DNA of 64,000 nucleotides from Gracilariopsis chorda (Eukaryota; Rhodophyta; Florideophyceae; Gracilariales; Gracilariaceae): positions 1 to 64,000 of the forward strand of contig NBIV01000023.1 in the NCBI GenBank assembly GCA_003194525.1, written 5' to 3'. Both the position numbers and the translations under genes were made by a program. The notes beneath the pieces were generated by a model that was given only the letters and a program-made list of their open reading frames with translations, had not been told where the DNA came from and made no database searches. Shown here in pieces: positions 19,681 to 30,408 of this stretch. Numbering within the stretch: the stretch's first letter is position 1; every line of letters starts with the position of its first letter.

Positions 19681-21026
19681 GAAATGCATCTGCGGTGACG
19701 AGATGCACTCGTGGTGGGAGTCGTGAGAGAGTGTGTGTTTGAGTTGTTGTTTTTTTTTTTTTTTTTTTTTCGGATCTCTTTTTCATTCATTGTGCACAGT
19801 GTTTTGGGGAGACAAGAATAGTGTGGTGAGACATGTAATGCGGCATTGTTTCTAACACGGGTTGTCCGAGTTGGGGGGTTGTAATGGATCTAATATAGTG
19901 TGTTGTTGTGTGTATATAACTGTGCTTGGTTTGTGTAGGCTCTACTAACAGCAGTTCAATTTGATGACGACGGCAGACAGCGTTCTGTTACGCAATCGTA
20001 AAAGAAACTTAAGTTATGTGCTCGACGTTTCTTGCCTGAGACTGCTGCTGTGTGCGGTTGAGTGATTTATGGGAAAGGAGATGGTGGAATGTAGAAAATG
20101 GTGCAGAAGGAAGATGCACGAGCGTGTATGGAGCTAAAGCGGAACAGCAGGGTACAGTACTGTAGCTGAATTCTGTGTGGGCGTGTGGTATCTTTACTGT
20201 ACGCATGATAGCGGTTGAGGCACACTGTGCGGCTGAGAGAGGGCGCACGTGGGTGTACGAGTGTTTCTTCCGCTGAGTGTGCAACGGCGGGATGCGATGC
20301 TGTTTGTTCACCGGTGCGCGCGCGTGTGCCGCGGGCGCGCACGCTTCTGTTCTGTCCGCGAGGGGGGGGGGGGGGGCGGATCGCCTTGTCTGAACGCACC
20401 CGCGCTCACAATTCGCAACTGCCGCTGCTGATGACGCTGACGCTCTTTTCTCACGCCGTTTCTGCCAGTGGCTGCACTTGCAAGTGGTAGTTGACGCGAG
20501 TTGGATATCGGGCGGCCAAGAAAAAAGGGTTGAGCGCAGCCGTGAAGCAGACACGCTTGAGGACGCGATCGTCGCGTGTAATCCACAAATTACGTTGCTG
20601 AATAAAGGCAAGCGCGTTTCTTCGAGGACGTGACGTAAAGGGCACAAGCGCGAGAGCCCTCTCCGAAAAAAGACAACCGCACGGGACATGCCGCCCGACC
20701 CATTCCCGATCAGTAACGGCCACTACTGTCCCACCGGCGCAGCAATCTGTAAGCTGTCGTTGCTGCTTTTCGTCCAACCGCCGACCTACAGTAACCCTTC
20801 AACCGTCGCCGCCCACGTCGTCCACTCGCGTACCGTGGGTAGCCGCGCTGCGCACCGGTGCTGTGCTGGCCGGCTGCTCGGCGTGTCCACGTGTGCACGT
20901 GTGTTAGAATGCGTGTGCTTGGCGCTTGCATTTGAGTGCCGTGTCTTGCGCTTTGATCCGCGTGGCTGTGCGAGTTGAGCGCCCCCACGCGCCCCCCCCC
21001 GCCTGCTTTGACCGCTCCCGGTCGAC
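19681..21026. other. Intergenic region with homopolymer tracts
   Basis: No supported gene. It contains a run of more than 20 T at about 19749-19770, a 15-G run at about 20362-20376 and a GTGCGCGC...GCGCGCAC inverted repeat at about 20314-20342. The ORFs of up to 226 codons here are low-complexity and overlap on opposite strands. The distal part presumably holds the E(z) promoter. Confidence 0.55.
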
Positions 21027-23704
21027 ATGTTCAGCATCGGCGAGCGCGTCAAGAGCGAGCACGATCTCGTGCACCGTCCCTCCCAAGTGCAACAATCCGA
21101 ACTTCTCCGCTTCATCATGTACGTCTTCAACTCCTCCATCCGAGTCCCCACCAGTCAACACGCTCACCCCCCTCTTCTTGTACCCCTATCTTCAGAAATG
21201 TCCATACAGACTATGTGCGCAACATTAACGCCTCCGTAAAAGCCACTATTCGAAAAGAGCTGCAGCGTCATGCGCGACAGCTCAGAAAGAGCGATGCTCT
21301 CCGATTCGACCATTTGCAACGACTGGCCGCTAACCACAACCGCCCTGCCCGTCAAAACACACCCCCGCACCACTATGATGCCTCGTCCGATGGAACTATC
21401 AGTGACGATTACCTCACCTCCATCAACAGCAAACACAAACACATACCGCCTGCAACCCGTCCGAAACCCCCGCCCACCGACAAAGCCAAGGCAGCTTTGG
21501 ATGCAATCGTCCAACAGCACACCTCCGGTCCCATGCTTCTTGACATGCGCAGCGTTCGTAGAAACCCCAAATTCGTAGCTTGGATCCCCGTCCAGCAGAA
21601 CTACCTCGAAAACGACGTCGATCTAGACCCATACCGACCTTACTTTGGCGAAAGCAAGTCGGAAATGGATAAGGCCGAAGAGGCCTACAAGAACATGTTG
21701 GAGGACATTAGCAGAAATGATGACGGCGAATTCATCAGTGATGGCGAATTCGATTCTCAAGGCGAACTTCTTCCAGTGGATCAAGAAAAGTTTTATACCG
21801 TTCGCGCGAGAAAGGAACGCGCCTCTCAACGTCATACCATTCTTGAGACTATTACACGATTCGGACAACAACATCACATTATCACTTCGCTTGCCATGCA
21901 GTTACGAATTTCGGACACCAGACGCATTCTTCACATCTATGAGGTTGCAGTCGCCAGAGAGGAGAAGAGAAAGGAAACATTCGAAACTCGTCGAAAAGCA
22001 CGTGAAAGAAAGCATGCCTTGTTTCATGCTTTCGACTTTCCACAGCCGGAGAAATTGCCCCCGTCAAACGTCAAGTGGAATGATACCGCCGCCATGCAGA
22101 GCCATTTTTGTTTTCAGTGTTTTGTGTTCTGTTGTGAAATGCATCCCGAGGAGAATCACCCTCCTGTCCGACCGATTCCGGACGTCACTATTACAGAGAG
22201 GATGGACGACTTGCGAATCGGCCGAGCCAAGCCGTGCTCTTCGCGATGCTTCTTGCTGGAAGAGCATTTACAAGCCCCGAAAAGCGCTCAGGAGGGGCTC
22301 CCATGGACTGATGAAGAGATTATGGTCATGAGGCAGGGCTGCCTTATGACCGATGAGGACCCGTGTAGTTTGGCCATCATTGTGGGCACCAAAACCTGTC
22401 GAGAAGTTCGAGCACGCATTTCAAAGCAAGAGGAGCGCGTCTGGATTATGGAAGCCATCAGTTCTGCTAAATTGGAAAGAAAGAGGGCTCCGAATAGACG
22501 GGGAGGCAGAAAGACAAACAGTGCAAAGACAAACTCTCCTTTGTTCAAAGTTCGAAATTGGAAAGGGTCTAATCGGCCTGACAGAGATGATGATTCGGAG
22601 GAGGACGACGATGATAGCTCAAGGGACGAGACGGGACACGCGCCGTTTGTTCCGTGTAATCATACTGGTGTGTGTACCAAGGCGAATGGTTGCTATTGTA
22701 TGCAGAATAACATCAGGTGTGAGTCTACGTGCGGTTGTAGTACTGGGCGTTTCACGCAGATTGGTAGGGTGATCAAATGGGATCAACAGCAAGATGGAAA
22801 TCAGGGTAGAAGGACGGTGACCAGATGTAAGAATAGACACTGGGGCTGTAGTTGTCGCTCGGGATATTGCAACACTGACTCCTGCGAATGTTACAGAGAG
22901 AATCTGGTGTGTAACCCGGACTTTTGCAATCACTGTGAAGCGAACGTGCTGCCGCAGTTTATCGGGGTGGGTGAGCGGCGTTGTCGTAACGTTGATCTAA
23001 TCACAGGTCGGCATAAGAGAACGCTCGTTGGCAAGTCGGATGTACATGGATTCGGTCTTTTTGCTTTGGACCATTTTGAGCCTGGCGAACTTATTGGACA
23101 TTATGCCGGTAGAACGGTGCATGCGGAGAAGGTTGACCTCGTGCTGCGCGCTTCCGATGCTAAGAAGCTTACGTACGCGTTTGATCTCACCCACAAGATG
23201 TCTATTGATGGCCAGTGTTTCGGGAGCAAAGTGCGACTTATAAACCATAGCAGCAATGCCAGAGATGTAAGCTGTGCAGCTAGATTCGAACGAGTGCGCG
23301 GCGAGGGGCGAATTGCTATCAAGGCTGTGAGGGCTGTGAGACCTGGTGAAGAATTTCTGTTCAACTACAACATCACGCAGGGGAATGAGTGGTTGGACAA
23401 GGACTCTGATGGGGGCTCGGTGAAGGACTCGGGATTGGATGATTCTCCAATCGGAAAGTATGCACGAGAGAGCAGCATTAGAACAAGTAGTTCACCCAAT
23501 CGTCGAGACGTGCGTTCTTTAACGCTCAGAGACGAAGAATTGCAAAGGGCTGGCCGTGTACGTGGTAGTCCTCAGGATGTATACGTCGTCTCAAGAGACA
23601 CAAAGGTTGTCACGAACCCCGCGCCATCCAAACATGATGACACGGACACTGACTCTACGATGGACTGCCCAGTTCAATCGTTTGCGTTTTCGAGATATGA
23701 TTAG
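21027..23704 (+). CDS. E(z): Enhancer-of-zeste histone H3K27 methyltransferase (PRC2 catalytic subunit)
   Basis: Spliced model: exon 1 21027-21118, intron 21119-21195 (GTACGT...TTCAG, 77 bp, pyrimidine-rich), exon 2 21196-23704; 866 residues. Splicing joins LLRFI to INVHTDYVR in frame and replaces an unlikely proline-rich N-terminus from the unspliced frame. The protein transfers methyl groups to lysine 27 of histone H3 within Polycomb complex 2. Domains: a cysteine-containing MCSS-like segment, about 335-352 (HFCFQCFVFCCEMHP); SANT, about 400-441 (PWTDEE...); a long acidic linker; the pre-SET CXC cysteine cluster, about 517-611; SET, about 640-760 with HGFGLFA, RLINHS and GEEFLFNYN. The NHS and terminal tyrosine expected for S-adenosylmethionine binding and catalysis are present. 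The usual FDY is FNY here. A charged tail of about 100 residues follows SET. Confidence 0.93.
21119..21195 (+). other. 5' intron of the E(z) gene
   Basis: Donor GTACGT, acceptor TTCAG, branch-like TCAAC near 21153. It is the only intron needed to make a coherent protein, and lies very close to the start codon. Confidence 0.75.
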
Positions 23705-24502
23705 AAATAGATACCGGATAGAATACAGAGCAAGCTGCATCGAAGGTCTCGAAGTAGTGCTTTGAGTATCATAGCCCATTCTATTATAGCAGCCTTCAAA
23801 ACTACTAACTCGCAGTTACTCTGAGGCGTTCCCTCGCAGACCCCAAGACTTATCTTGCAAAACAAGCTTTGCCTCACAGATGCATTACGAAGAAGTTCAT
23901 ACTACCCTTGTATCCGTAATGTTTAGGTAGGATGACATAGTCCTCGTTGAGTTCCTTTTTTCGAGACCGCTTTCAAGCATTGCCTTGCATTGATCACACA
24001 ATTACCTTTCGCAAATTAACGAAGGGCAAGCAATCCTTTATCATGATTGTGAAATCTCTGCAATCTCTGCTTATGAGATGTCATCGGAGGCGAGACACGA
24101 CACGAGTGGACCGAAGCTTGCCGAGCTCGCTTGTCTATTGATGACTCATCAATCACCATGCAGGAAAAAAACGGTTGCCACCCATCACATTCCTCTCCGG
24201 CCAAAAATCCGCTCACACCGACTTCCCACACTCTTATTCGTTCGCATGGAAGTCTCACTCTCTCTTCTGCACCGAGCATTGCGATAACGGGCTCCGTTCC
24301 CGTCTCAGGACAGCACTTGAATGTCAGAATGGGAACGCTTTGTATCGCCTAACATGTATCGCGTATGTGCTATCGGAGGGAGTTCTGACTGTACCATTCC
24401 AACTGCCATGATATCGACGGGAAGTTTGGACTGTACCAAGGCAACAGGGTTAGACTGCTACCCACCCTTCGGTGTTGTTGCATGAGTTATCGCACCCAAC
24501 AT
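23705..24502. other. Intergenic region downstream of E(z)
   Basis: Only short overlapping ORFs; I see no domain, RNA gene or repeat in it. It marks the right edge of the gene island. Confidence 0.5.
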
Positions 24503-24682
24503 GCGACGATTGCTCAGCGGTCCATGATACCCTTCAGTAGATAATCGTGAGGATATCAGTCGGGAGAACCTTGATTACACTTTTGATTTTGATATCATTT
24601 TATTTCTCAAGCATTCCTATGTCGCGGTTGATTGGCTACACGCCGCGCAACAGTGCGATAAGCACGTTATATCGAAAAACTC
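24503..24682. repeat. Left inverted repeat flanking the tyrosine-recombinase element
   Basis: Reverse complement of this block aligns with 28649-28808. Shared blocks include CTCAGCGGTCC, GCGGTTGATTGGCTA and GCGATAA, in the same order with similar spacing, at perhaps 60-70% identity overall by eye. A further partial copy lies at 28519-28580. Confidence 0.6.
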
Positions 24683-26182
24683 TCGAAGCGAAAACTGGTA
24701 GCAATCCTACTGTACCTCGCCTGCGGCTCAATTCTCTGCCCCTTGTGTCCCGAAAGATAACAGCACGAGTTCGTCGACTTGTAACAGTTACAGTTCAGAA
24801 GAATCAGTGTGCCAGTCTCCTTGACAAGAGTTGATGTGCAAGAACACAGAATAGATTATGAGGAAAGTCGCGGTTCTACCATCTGCTGCTTAGGGACGAG
24901 ATACACGAATGTACAGGCTATCCCTTACCCCAGGAGTAGGTTTGCGACAGGATGATTGATGAGACACAAACTATAAGGTAGGGCCTTTCTAAAGAAACCA
25001 TGAAGCCCCCGGTCTCCGTAGGAGATCCGCGCGCGGGCCCGTCGTTGGACTATTCACAGAAGAGTTTCGTAAGACGCAAACCTCTAGATCACATGCAGTA
25101 ACATACTCCTCAAGACAACTCGTGCTCCAAGGAAGCAGTTTGCGTGTGGTACCTCACATTGGACGCGATTTTCGTCCGCCACAGTTCCCGTGAGGCTCCA
25201 CTCGCATCTCGCGACTTGAATTCGTTCCATAGGGACACGGGAATCAGTGCGACGAGTTCCGAAAGGGGCTGAAGTGACCAGCCCAAGAAGGACGACAAAC
25301 ATGATCGTTTTCTAACTCAGGAACCTTCGCCCCTGGAGAACATGAACCAGCAGCATCAAGCGGGACCAAGCTCTGAAGCGAACATTATGTTCGCTTTGAT
25401 ATCGACTCTTGTATTCCAGCGATGTTTACCTGTGAACACGGTGCACATGGTACGGGAAGCCCGTCAACACCTTCCTCGCCAAAACAACAATTGACGCAAC
25501 GCCCTTGTAAAACTTAACATCGCTGTTCGACCTAGCATCGAACGCAGCCGCCAGAAAAAATATGGCAGATAACCGGACATTGGCCGTTCACACGACGATA
25601 GATTGTTGTTTCAGGAGAATATCTTCTTCTTTTAAATTGTGGGTCCTTGATGTCTAATTACGACATAAGGATAAACGTATCTGTCTAGAGATACTCTTCT
25701 CTCCGCGGGAAACCAAGGAATTTCTGCGACCGCTGAGGAGAGTATGAAGTCGTGTTTACAGAACAGTCGAAACAGCGGAACTGAAATGTTGCAAAGACGA
25801 TCTCAGACTTCCCGTATCCTTGGGTACTGGCCTGGATTGCAAGGAATGCATTCAGTAGAACCAGTGAAATGGTTTGATTCTGCCTCACCAAGGCAAGGAT
25901 AGCTTCCCAAGAATTAGTACTGAAGTCGAGGATAGGCACACCCGACATGTTGTCTTCCATTGAATTTGTACTGGCTTGGCAAGTGGCACACAAGCCATAG
26001 AGGTTGCCCCAAGAGGAAAACTGGAGACCCTGGGCGGCAGCTCTTACACGCAAGGAGTTGCTCTTCGTCTCCGGATCTCAGACTGCTGGGAATCTTTGGC
26101 TTGACGGTAGTCTTCCTACCCCGAGGTACAAAAAAAGTGCATGCGCTTCACCGGACCTGGTACAAAGAAAACGGCCTGTGAG
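24683..26182. other. Unassigned region inside the inverted repeats
   Basis: No recognised gene. One minus-strand ORF of 122 codons (26053-25685) has two CxxC-type pairs (LCATC, FRCFDC) and continues upstream through one stop, so it may be a decayed transposon or gene exon. I cannot name it. Confidence 0.35.
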
Positions 26183-26363
26183 CAGGGGCGTATTTGTGAC
26201 TAACTATTTTGCCACATGAAGTAGTCATTAGTCAATACTTTTCCAAAATTGGTAGTCAAAAACCTTCAATAATAATCAAAAAATAGGATGATGACTACTT
26301 TTGCCGAGGTAGTCAGTCACATTCCCCATTATGGCAAAATAGCCAGTCACAAATACGCCCCTG
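26183..26363. mobile_element. hAT-type MITE
   Basis: A 181-bp non-coding element. Its terminal inverted repeats begin CAGGGGCGTATTTGTGACT and extend about 32 bp with two mismatches. It is flanked by the perfect 8-bp duplication CCTGTGAG at 26175-26182 and 26364-26371. CAGGGGCG ends and 8-bp target duplications are typical of the hAT superfamily. The AT-rich interior has secondary inverted pieces (GTAGTCAT/ATGACTAC). Confidence 0.9.
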
Positions 26364-26524
26364 CCTGTGAGTGACAGAACGTTTTCTCGGTATCACACTC
26401 CGATCTATGTCGAATCCATCAAAAGGCCAAAACGAAATGTGAACTTGTCCTACTAAGGTCTCAATAAAACAGTTCTACTTTCTCAAGGTATCACAACCGT
26501 TTGCAACTCTGTCATGCTTTAGAT

Positions 26525-28342
26525 TTACTCTTCCCTTTCACTGTTCTTCCCAGGATTCTTTTTGTAACTAACGTTAGTGGATATTTGTAAAGACTTCTTG
26601 CGTATATCACAGAGGCTTCGTTCCACTCTTTGCCGCTTACCAAAACATGATGACCCAGATTCATTTCCTGCTGCGGCATGGCGTTTTGTTACGCAACTCT
26701 CGGCGCTTCGTTTGCCTCCCACAACAATCGGTCGTCTAACATTTTCGGGAACAACTGTGTCCTGCACAGTACCTTGTCCTTCCTCCGAGTTGCCCCGAAT
26801 TGTCATTTGCTGCTGGCGTCCCAAATTTCCTCTGTGGTTGTGTTTGTCTTTCAATGTACGAGATTCCCGACTAAGTTCACCGTGGTCTGAGTCGGCAAGG
26901 TTGCTGATAACAGTTTCTCTAAGTCCATCCACCGTGACGTGATCATTAACGCCTTCTCCAACAATACCAAGCACTTCGCAGGCTTCTTTCACATAATTCG
27001 CGATAGAGTGAATCCCTAGATTTCCTCGTCTGAAGAACTTGCGTCTATCTATGGCAGTATAGTTCACTGAGGCCAAAAAGTGGTCTTCCGGGCCACGCAT
27101 CGTAGTGACAATCTGCATGTATTCCTCGACGTCTTTGAAAATGTTGACCAAACCACCCAAGTGCTCGGTATTCCTGATGTAGACTTCTTTAGGTTTCGAA
27201 TTAACCAAAGCCCATCCACGAGCTTGTGTCTCTGACGCCCCTCCAGAGGTTCCATTGCAGCCAACAATCTTCCAAACCTTTTCTCCCTGCTCTACGCAGA
27301 GCGTAACGTCCTTCATACGCAGAGCCCACAACTCTCTCTTTCGCAATGACGTCATCAGGGCAAGGCCAAAGATGATTCTTGTGATGAAACCCCTAGGCGT
27401 CTGCTTCGAAAGCACAGCGGAGGAGTATAACTTCTTAATGTCTTCCTTCGAAAGAGTATTGCGACTACGAATGATAGACCCTGCGGCTTGACGCTCCCGG
27501 ACTTTATTACCCAAAGCCGTAACGATTCCTTTGTTCTTGTCGGAGAAAACAGGACCCGAGAAAAACTTGAACTGGAAACCCCATTCAGATTCAAACACAC
27601 GCTGAATCCCTGCAACGTACACCTTTAGGGTGTTCGCAGCCAGCTCCTTGCCAGTTCTTGCGTTACGAACATGAGCGATGTACTCAATGAGCGCTGCATT
27701 AATGTTTTGAAGCTGAAACATTGACCAATCGCGATGATTGTCAGCCACCGAGAGATTGTTAGTATCACGGAACAAATGCATTCTTGTTAGCCGCACGGCC
27801 TGAGCTTGCACGGCCTGAGCTTGCACGCTCTGTTTCTTCCGTTTAGGAGAAGATGGATCTTCAGCTCTTTCGACCAAGTTCGAGGCCCGAAGATTGTAAT
27901 GCTTGACGTAGAATGCACAGAACTGAGCGAGGCATTGGCGGTTTGAGCGTTGAGTGTTGTGCGGTACATGCCTTCCATTGTGCGGTGTATGCCTTTCCTT
28001 CTGTGTTACATGCTTTCCAAGCAAAGATAACGCTTCTGCAGAAAGCGTGCGCTCATCCGTGTTTGCATGGAGCGGTGCCGGGGGTAATGCGGGTTTAGCA
28101 ACTCCGAGACTTGAGCTTCCTCTTGCGTCTGCTGTATTACTGGTACAAACTGCGTTAGATGGCTGTGGTTGGTCGGTGGTTTTGACGGACACAGGCTGCG
28201 TTGCTTCTGGGGGAGCAACAGAAGAGTTTGCGCGAGCTCTTGGCAAGAGCGGTTGGTCGCCTTCGTCGAGGGAACCATGCGAAATGCATGCTGCTGATGC
28301 CTTAGAAGCGCTCAGTGATGCACTCGGTTCAAGGGGACTCAT
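26525..28342 (-). CDS. Tyrosine recombinase, Crypton/DUF3504-like
   Basis: 605-residue intact ORF. Residues 1-130 are proline/serine/alanine-rich and end in a 7-residue repeat of KH/RH type (about 110-130). About 135-260 look like the SAM-like core-binding domain (LAQFCAFYVKHY ... TLKVYVAGIQRVFE). About 290-480 are the catalytic domain: a helix with LSKEDIKKLY, the first-arginine box SLRKRELWALRMKDV (about 332-346), and the second box HVTVDGLRETV (about 468-478). In the second box the usual H-x-x-R is D-G-L-R, so the histidine is replaced unless H468 substitutes. I cannot identify the nucleophilic tyrosine; the expected region is rich in serine, glycine and glutamine instead. It may be a degenerate or domesticated Crypton-type transposase. 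It lies between inverted repeats. Flanking genes give no other role. Confidence 0.75.
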   Translation of the reverse strand: MSPLEPSASLSASKASAACISHGSLDEGDQPLLPRARANSSVAPPEATQPVSVKTTDQPQPSNAVCTSNTADARGSSSLGVAKPALPPAPLHANTDERTLSAEALSLLGKHVTQKERHTPHNGRHVPHNTQRSNRQCLAQFCAFYVKHYNLRASNLVERAEDPSSPKRKKQSVQAQAVQAQAVRLTRMHLFRDTNNLSVADNHRDWSMFQLQNINAALIEYIAHVRNARTGKELAANTLKVYVAGIQRVFESEWGFQFKFFSGPVFSDKNKGIVTALGNKVRERQAAGSIIRSRNTLSKEDIKKLYSSAVLSKQTPRGFITRIIFGLALMTSLRKRELWALRMKDVTLCVEQGEKVWKIVGCNGTSGGASETQARGWALVNSKPKEVYIRNTEHLGGLVNIFKDVEEYMQIVTTMRGPEDHFLASVNYTAIDRRKFFRRGNLGIHSIANYVKEACEVLGIVGEGVNDHVTVDGLRETVISNLADSDHGELSRESRTLKDKHNHRGNLGRQQQMTIRGNSEEGQGTVQDTVVPENVRRPIVVGGKRSAESCVTKRHAAAGNESGSSCFGKRQRVERSLCDIRKKSLQISTNVSYKKNPGKNSEREE

Positions 28343-28502
28343 TGATGCCGGTCGAGGATTGTTGGAGACGTGTCCAGCGCCGTCTGTGCTCTGAACACCC
28401 TATGTACGGACTTATGTCGAAAAACCAGTGCAGATTAAGGGGCACGAAAACGGCGTGATTGGTCCCAAGCCGCAAGAAGGGACCGGTTATTTCTTCGAGT
28501 GC

Positions 28503-28757
28503 CCCGTTATCTGCGCTCCTTTTTCGATACAACGTGTTTATCGCTTTCTTGCCAATCGCGTAGCCAATCATTGAGGACCGCATCGTAGGAATGGTTGATG
28601 AGTACAAGGACCGATATCGAAAACGATGTTGGCCCGTTATCTGCTCTCGTTTCTTTAAACAACATGTTTATCGCTTTGTTGCCAATCGTGTAGATAGCCA
28701 ATCAACCGCAAGGCAGGTTGAGAAACGAAGAAAAGGACCGACATCGAAGATTGTCCC
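28503..28757. repeat. Imperfect tandem duplication, about 130 bp unit
   Basis: Two units, 28503-28632 and 28633-28757, each begin CCCGTTATCTG and contain TGTTTATCGCTTT-TTGCCAATCG and AAGGACCGA-ATCGAA. Part of the unit is the right inverted repeat. Confidence 0.65.
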
Positions 28758-28808
28758 GGGTGTAATGTCTGAGGAGGGTGATTGCCTTGGACCGCTGAGT
28801 ATCGTCGG
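28649..28808. repeat. Right inverted repeat flanking the tyrosine-recombinase element
   Basis: Inverted counterpart of 24503-24682 (see that entry). With the left copy it brackets about 4.3 kb containing the recombinase gene and the MITE. No target-site duplicate was recognised outside the pair. Confidence 0.6.
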
Positions 28809-30139
28809 TAATCAGTAATCGTTCAGTGTGATATGAGGTATCGCAGAACGAAGAACCCATCAGCTTTAAAACCATATCCGTGGTAGCAGACCGCTAAAGA
28901 AAGGGTTTCTATATAGCAAATTACACGTGGTAAACTTGATAAACCATACCCGTTGTTAACGACCTCTCCGATGACGAGCCCTATTGCGCTCGCACAACCG
29001 TATAAAGAAGCCTTTTTTTATGCCCTCCCAAAAATATGCGCAAATGCCAAACCCGAAAAGATCCATTCCAAGCGGAGCTGCCTTAAAGCATCTCCAACAG
29101 CGAGAAGCAAAACAGTAACACAGTACTTAGATACCATTTTCATCTCCAACGGAGCAAAACAAAATATTTGGACAAGTTCAGATTTACAAAACAAATAATC
29201 TGAACCCTTTTGAGACATAACCTTTAAATCAGTTGAAATAGACTAATCGTACGAGCTTAATTGAGTGTTCAAAACTATACTGGTCCACAGCTTACCATGT
29301 GTCTACTTTGTTTTTGTCTAGCTCATCAATCATAAGCAAACAAAAAAATTGATGTCTCTCGCCACATATTTTGTCCACCAAAACCATTAGGATTCAAACA
29401 AGTGCCTGTCATTTATCTCAGAATTGTAATAATAACAATCTCTTGGTCAAATATCGTTGCCTACATTAAGTTTACGCTCAAAACGTATTTAAAGGAGAAA
29501 CCATCTGCATCTGCCAACAAACTTTACCTATACCATTTCTTTTATTGCCATTAAATTTCAAATTTAGTTCCAATGCCATTAAGAACAATGATAAAAACTC
29601 TTCCACACCCATTCTGGTTTGACGATAATACCGAGTATGTTACTAATTCTAATGCGCTAAAATGTAACATCTGGACACCAAAAAATTTAATATAGAACTA
29701 GTTCAGTTACAAAATACTTTTTTCCAGGAGTTTATGAAATTTTTGATACGTGAAAACGTGTATTAAAATCATTTTGTACTATCAAGATTGAAAGAAAACC
29801 AACCAGCTTCATTTACTAAGCTGGATGTAATGAAGCGAGCTTAATTTTGTAACAAGACATTTACCTGATTAATAACCTTTTCTTAGAGCCAATTTATGAG
29901 CTGTTTTAGATTTTAAACCAGCAATTAGCTTGAGAAGCACGGAAACACAACAGAGTTTCTCCAAATGGATATTTTGCGAGCGTAACTAAATATGCGGCTA
30001 GTATATTCTATAAAAACGCTCAAATATGTGAAGAAATATTGATGTAACTCGGACTTGATGAGACTTGCTTTTATCAAGAACGTTATGTGACGTGAAAACT
30101 TATGCATATACACGCTTTGGTACATTTGAATTTCGTTAT
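28809..30139. other. AT-rich unassigned region
   Basis: Markedly richer in A and T than the rest of the window, especially 29200-30130. No ORF above about 90 codons with domain-like content and no RNA gene were seen. It may be an old transposon remnant or an organelle-derived insert; nothing in the sequence decides this. Confidence 0.5.
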
Positions 30140-30408
30140 TGTAATACAGTGAGATCTGCTCATGTAAGCAGTGCAATGCACGGTGTACCAATTCGTTAGT
30201 ATGCCATTTAAGCTAGAGTGCATGACTAATTAGAGTACTAATTATTTGTTTATTTTAGATAGGTATTAATACTCCTGTATTGTGGCGTAGGGCCCTGCCA
30301 CTACGGACAGCTCCAACGTATGCCACGAAGCCCATTGCATCTGAGCTTGAGCTCCACTCACTATGAAGGTGGGTGGAAGTCTCCCTCTACAAGAATGGTA
30401 AAGGTAAG
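30140..30408. repeat. Dispersed repeat copy 1 (empty-site copy)
   Basis: About 270 bp, starts TGTAATACAGTGAGA. It aligns with 32331-32558 plus 35042-35088, which is the same repeat split by a Harbinger insertion. Shared landmarks are CAACGTATGCC, AGCCCA, AAGGTGGG and CTCCCTC. It has no coding capacity. The TG start suggests a solo LTR or a non-autonomous element; the family is unknown. Confidence 0.75.

Noticed and set aside
20009..20689. Minus-strand ORF of 226 codons between FG-GAP and E(z)
   Set aside because: Low-complexity and overlapped by plus-strand ORFs of similar size; no domain.
20975..21195. Unspliced N-terminus of the E(z) frame
   Set aside because: Proline/arginine-rich and unlike the family; a good intron and an alternative ATG explain it.
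28503..28757. CRISPR-like array
   Set aside because: Only two imperfect units of about 130 bp with no spacer structure; a tandem duplication in a eukaryotic genome.
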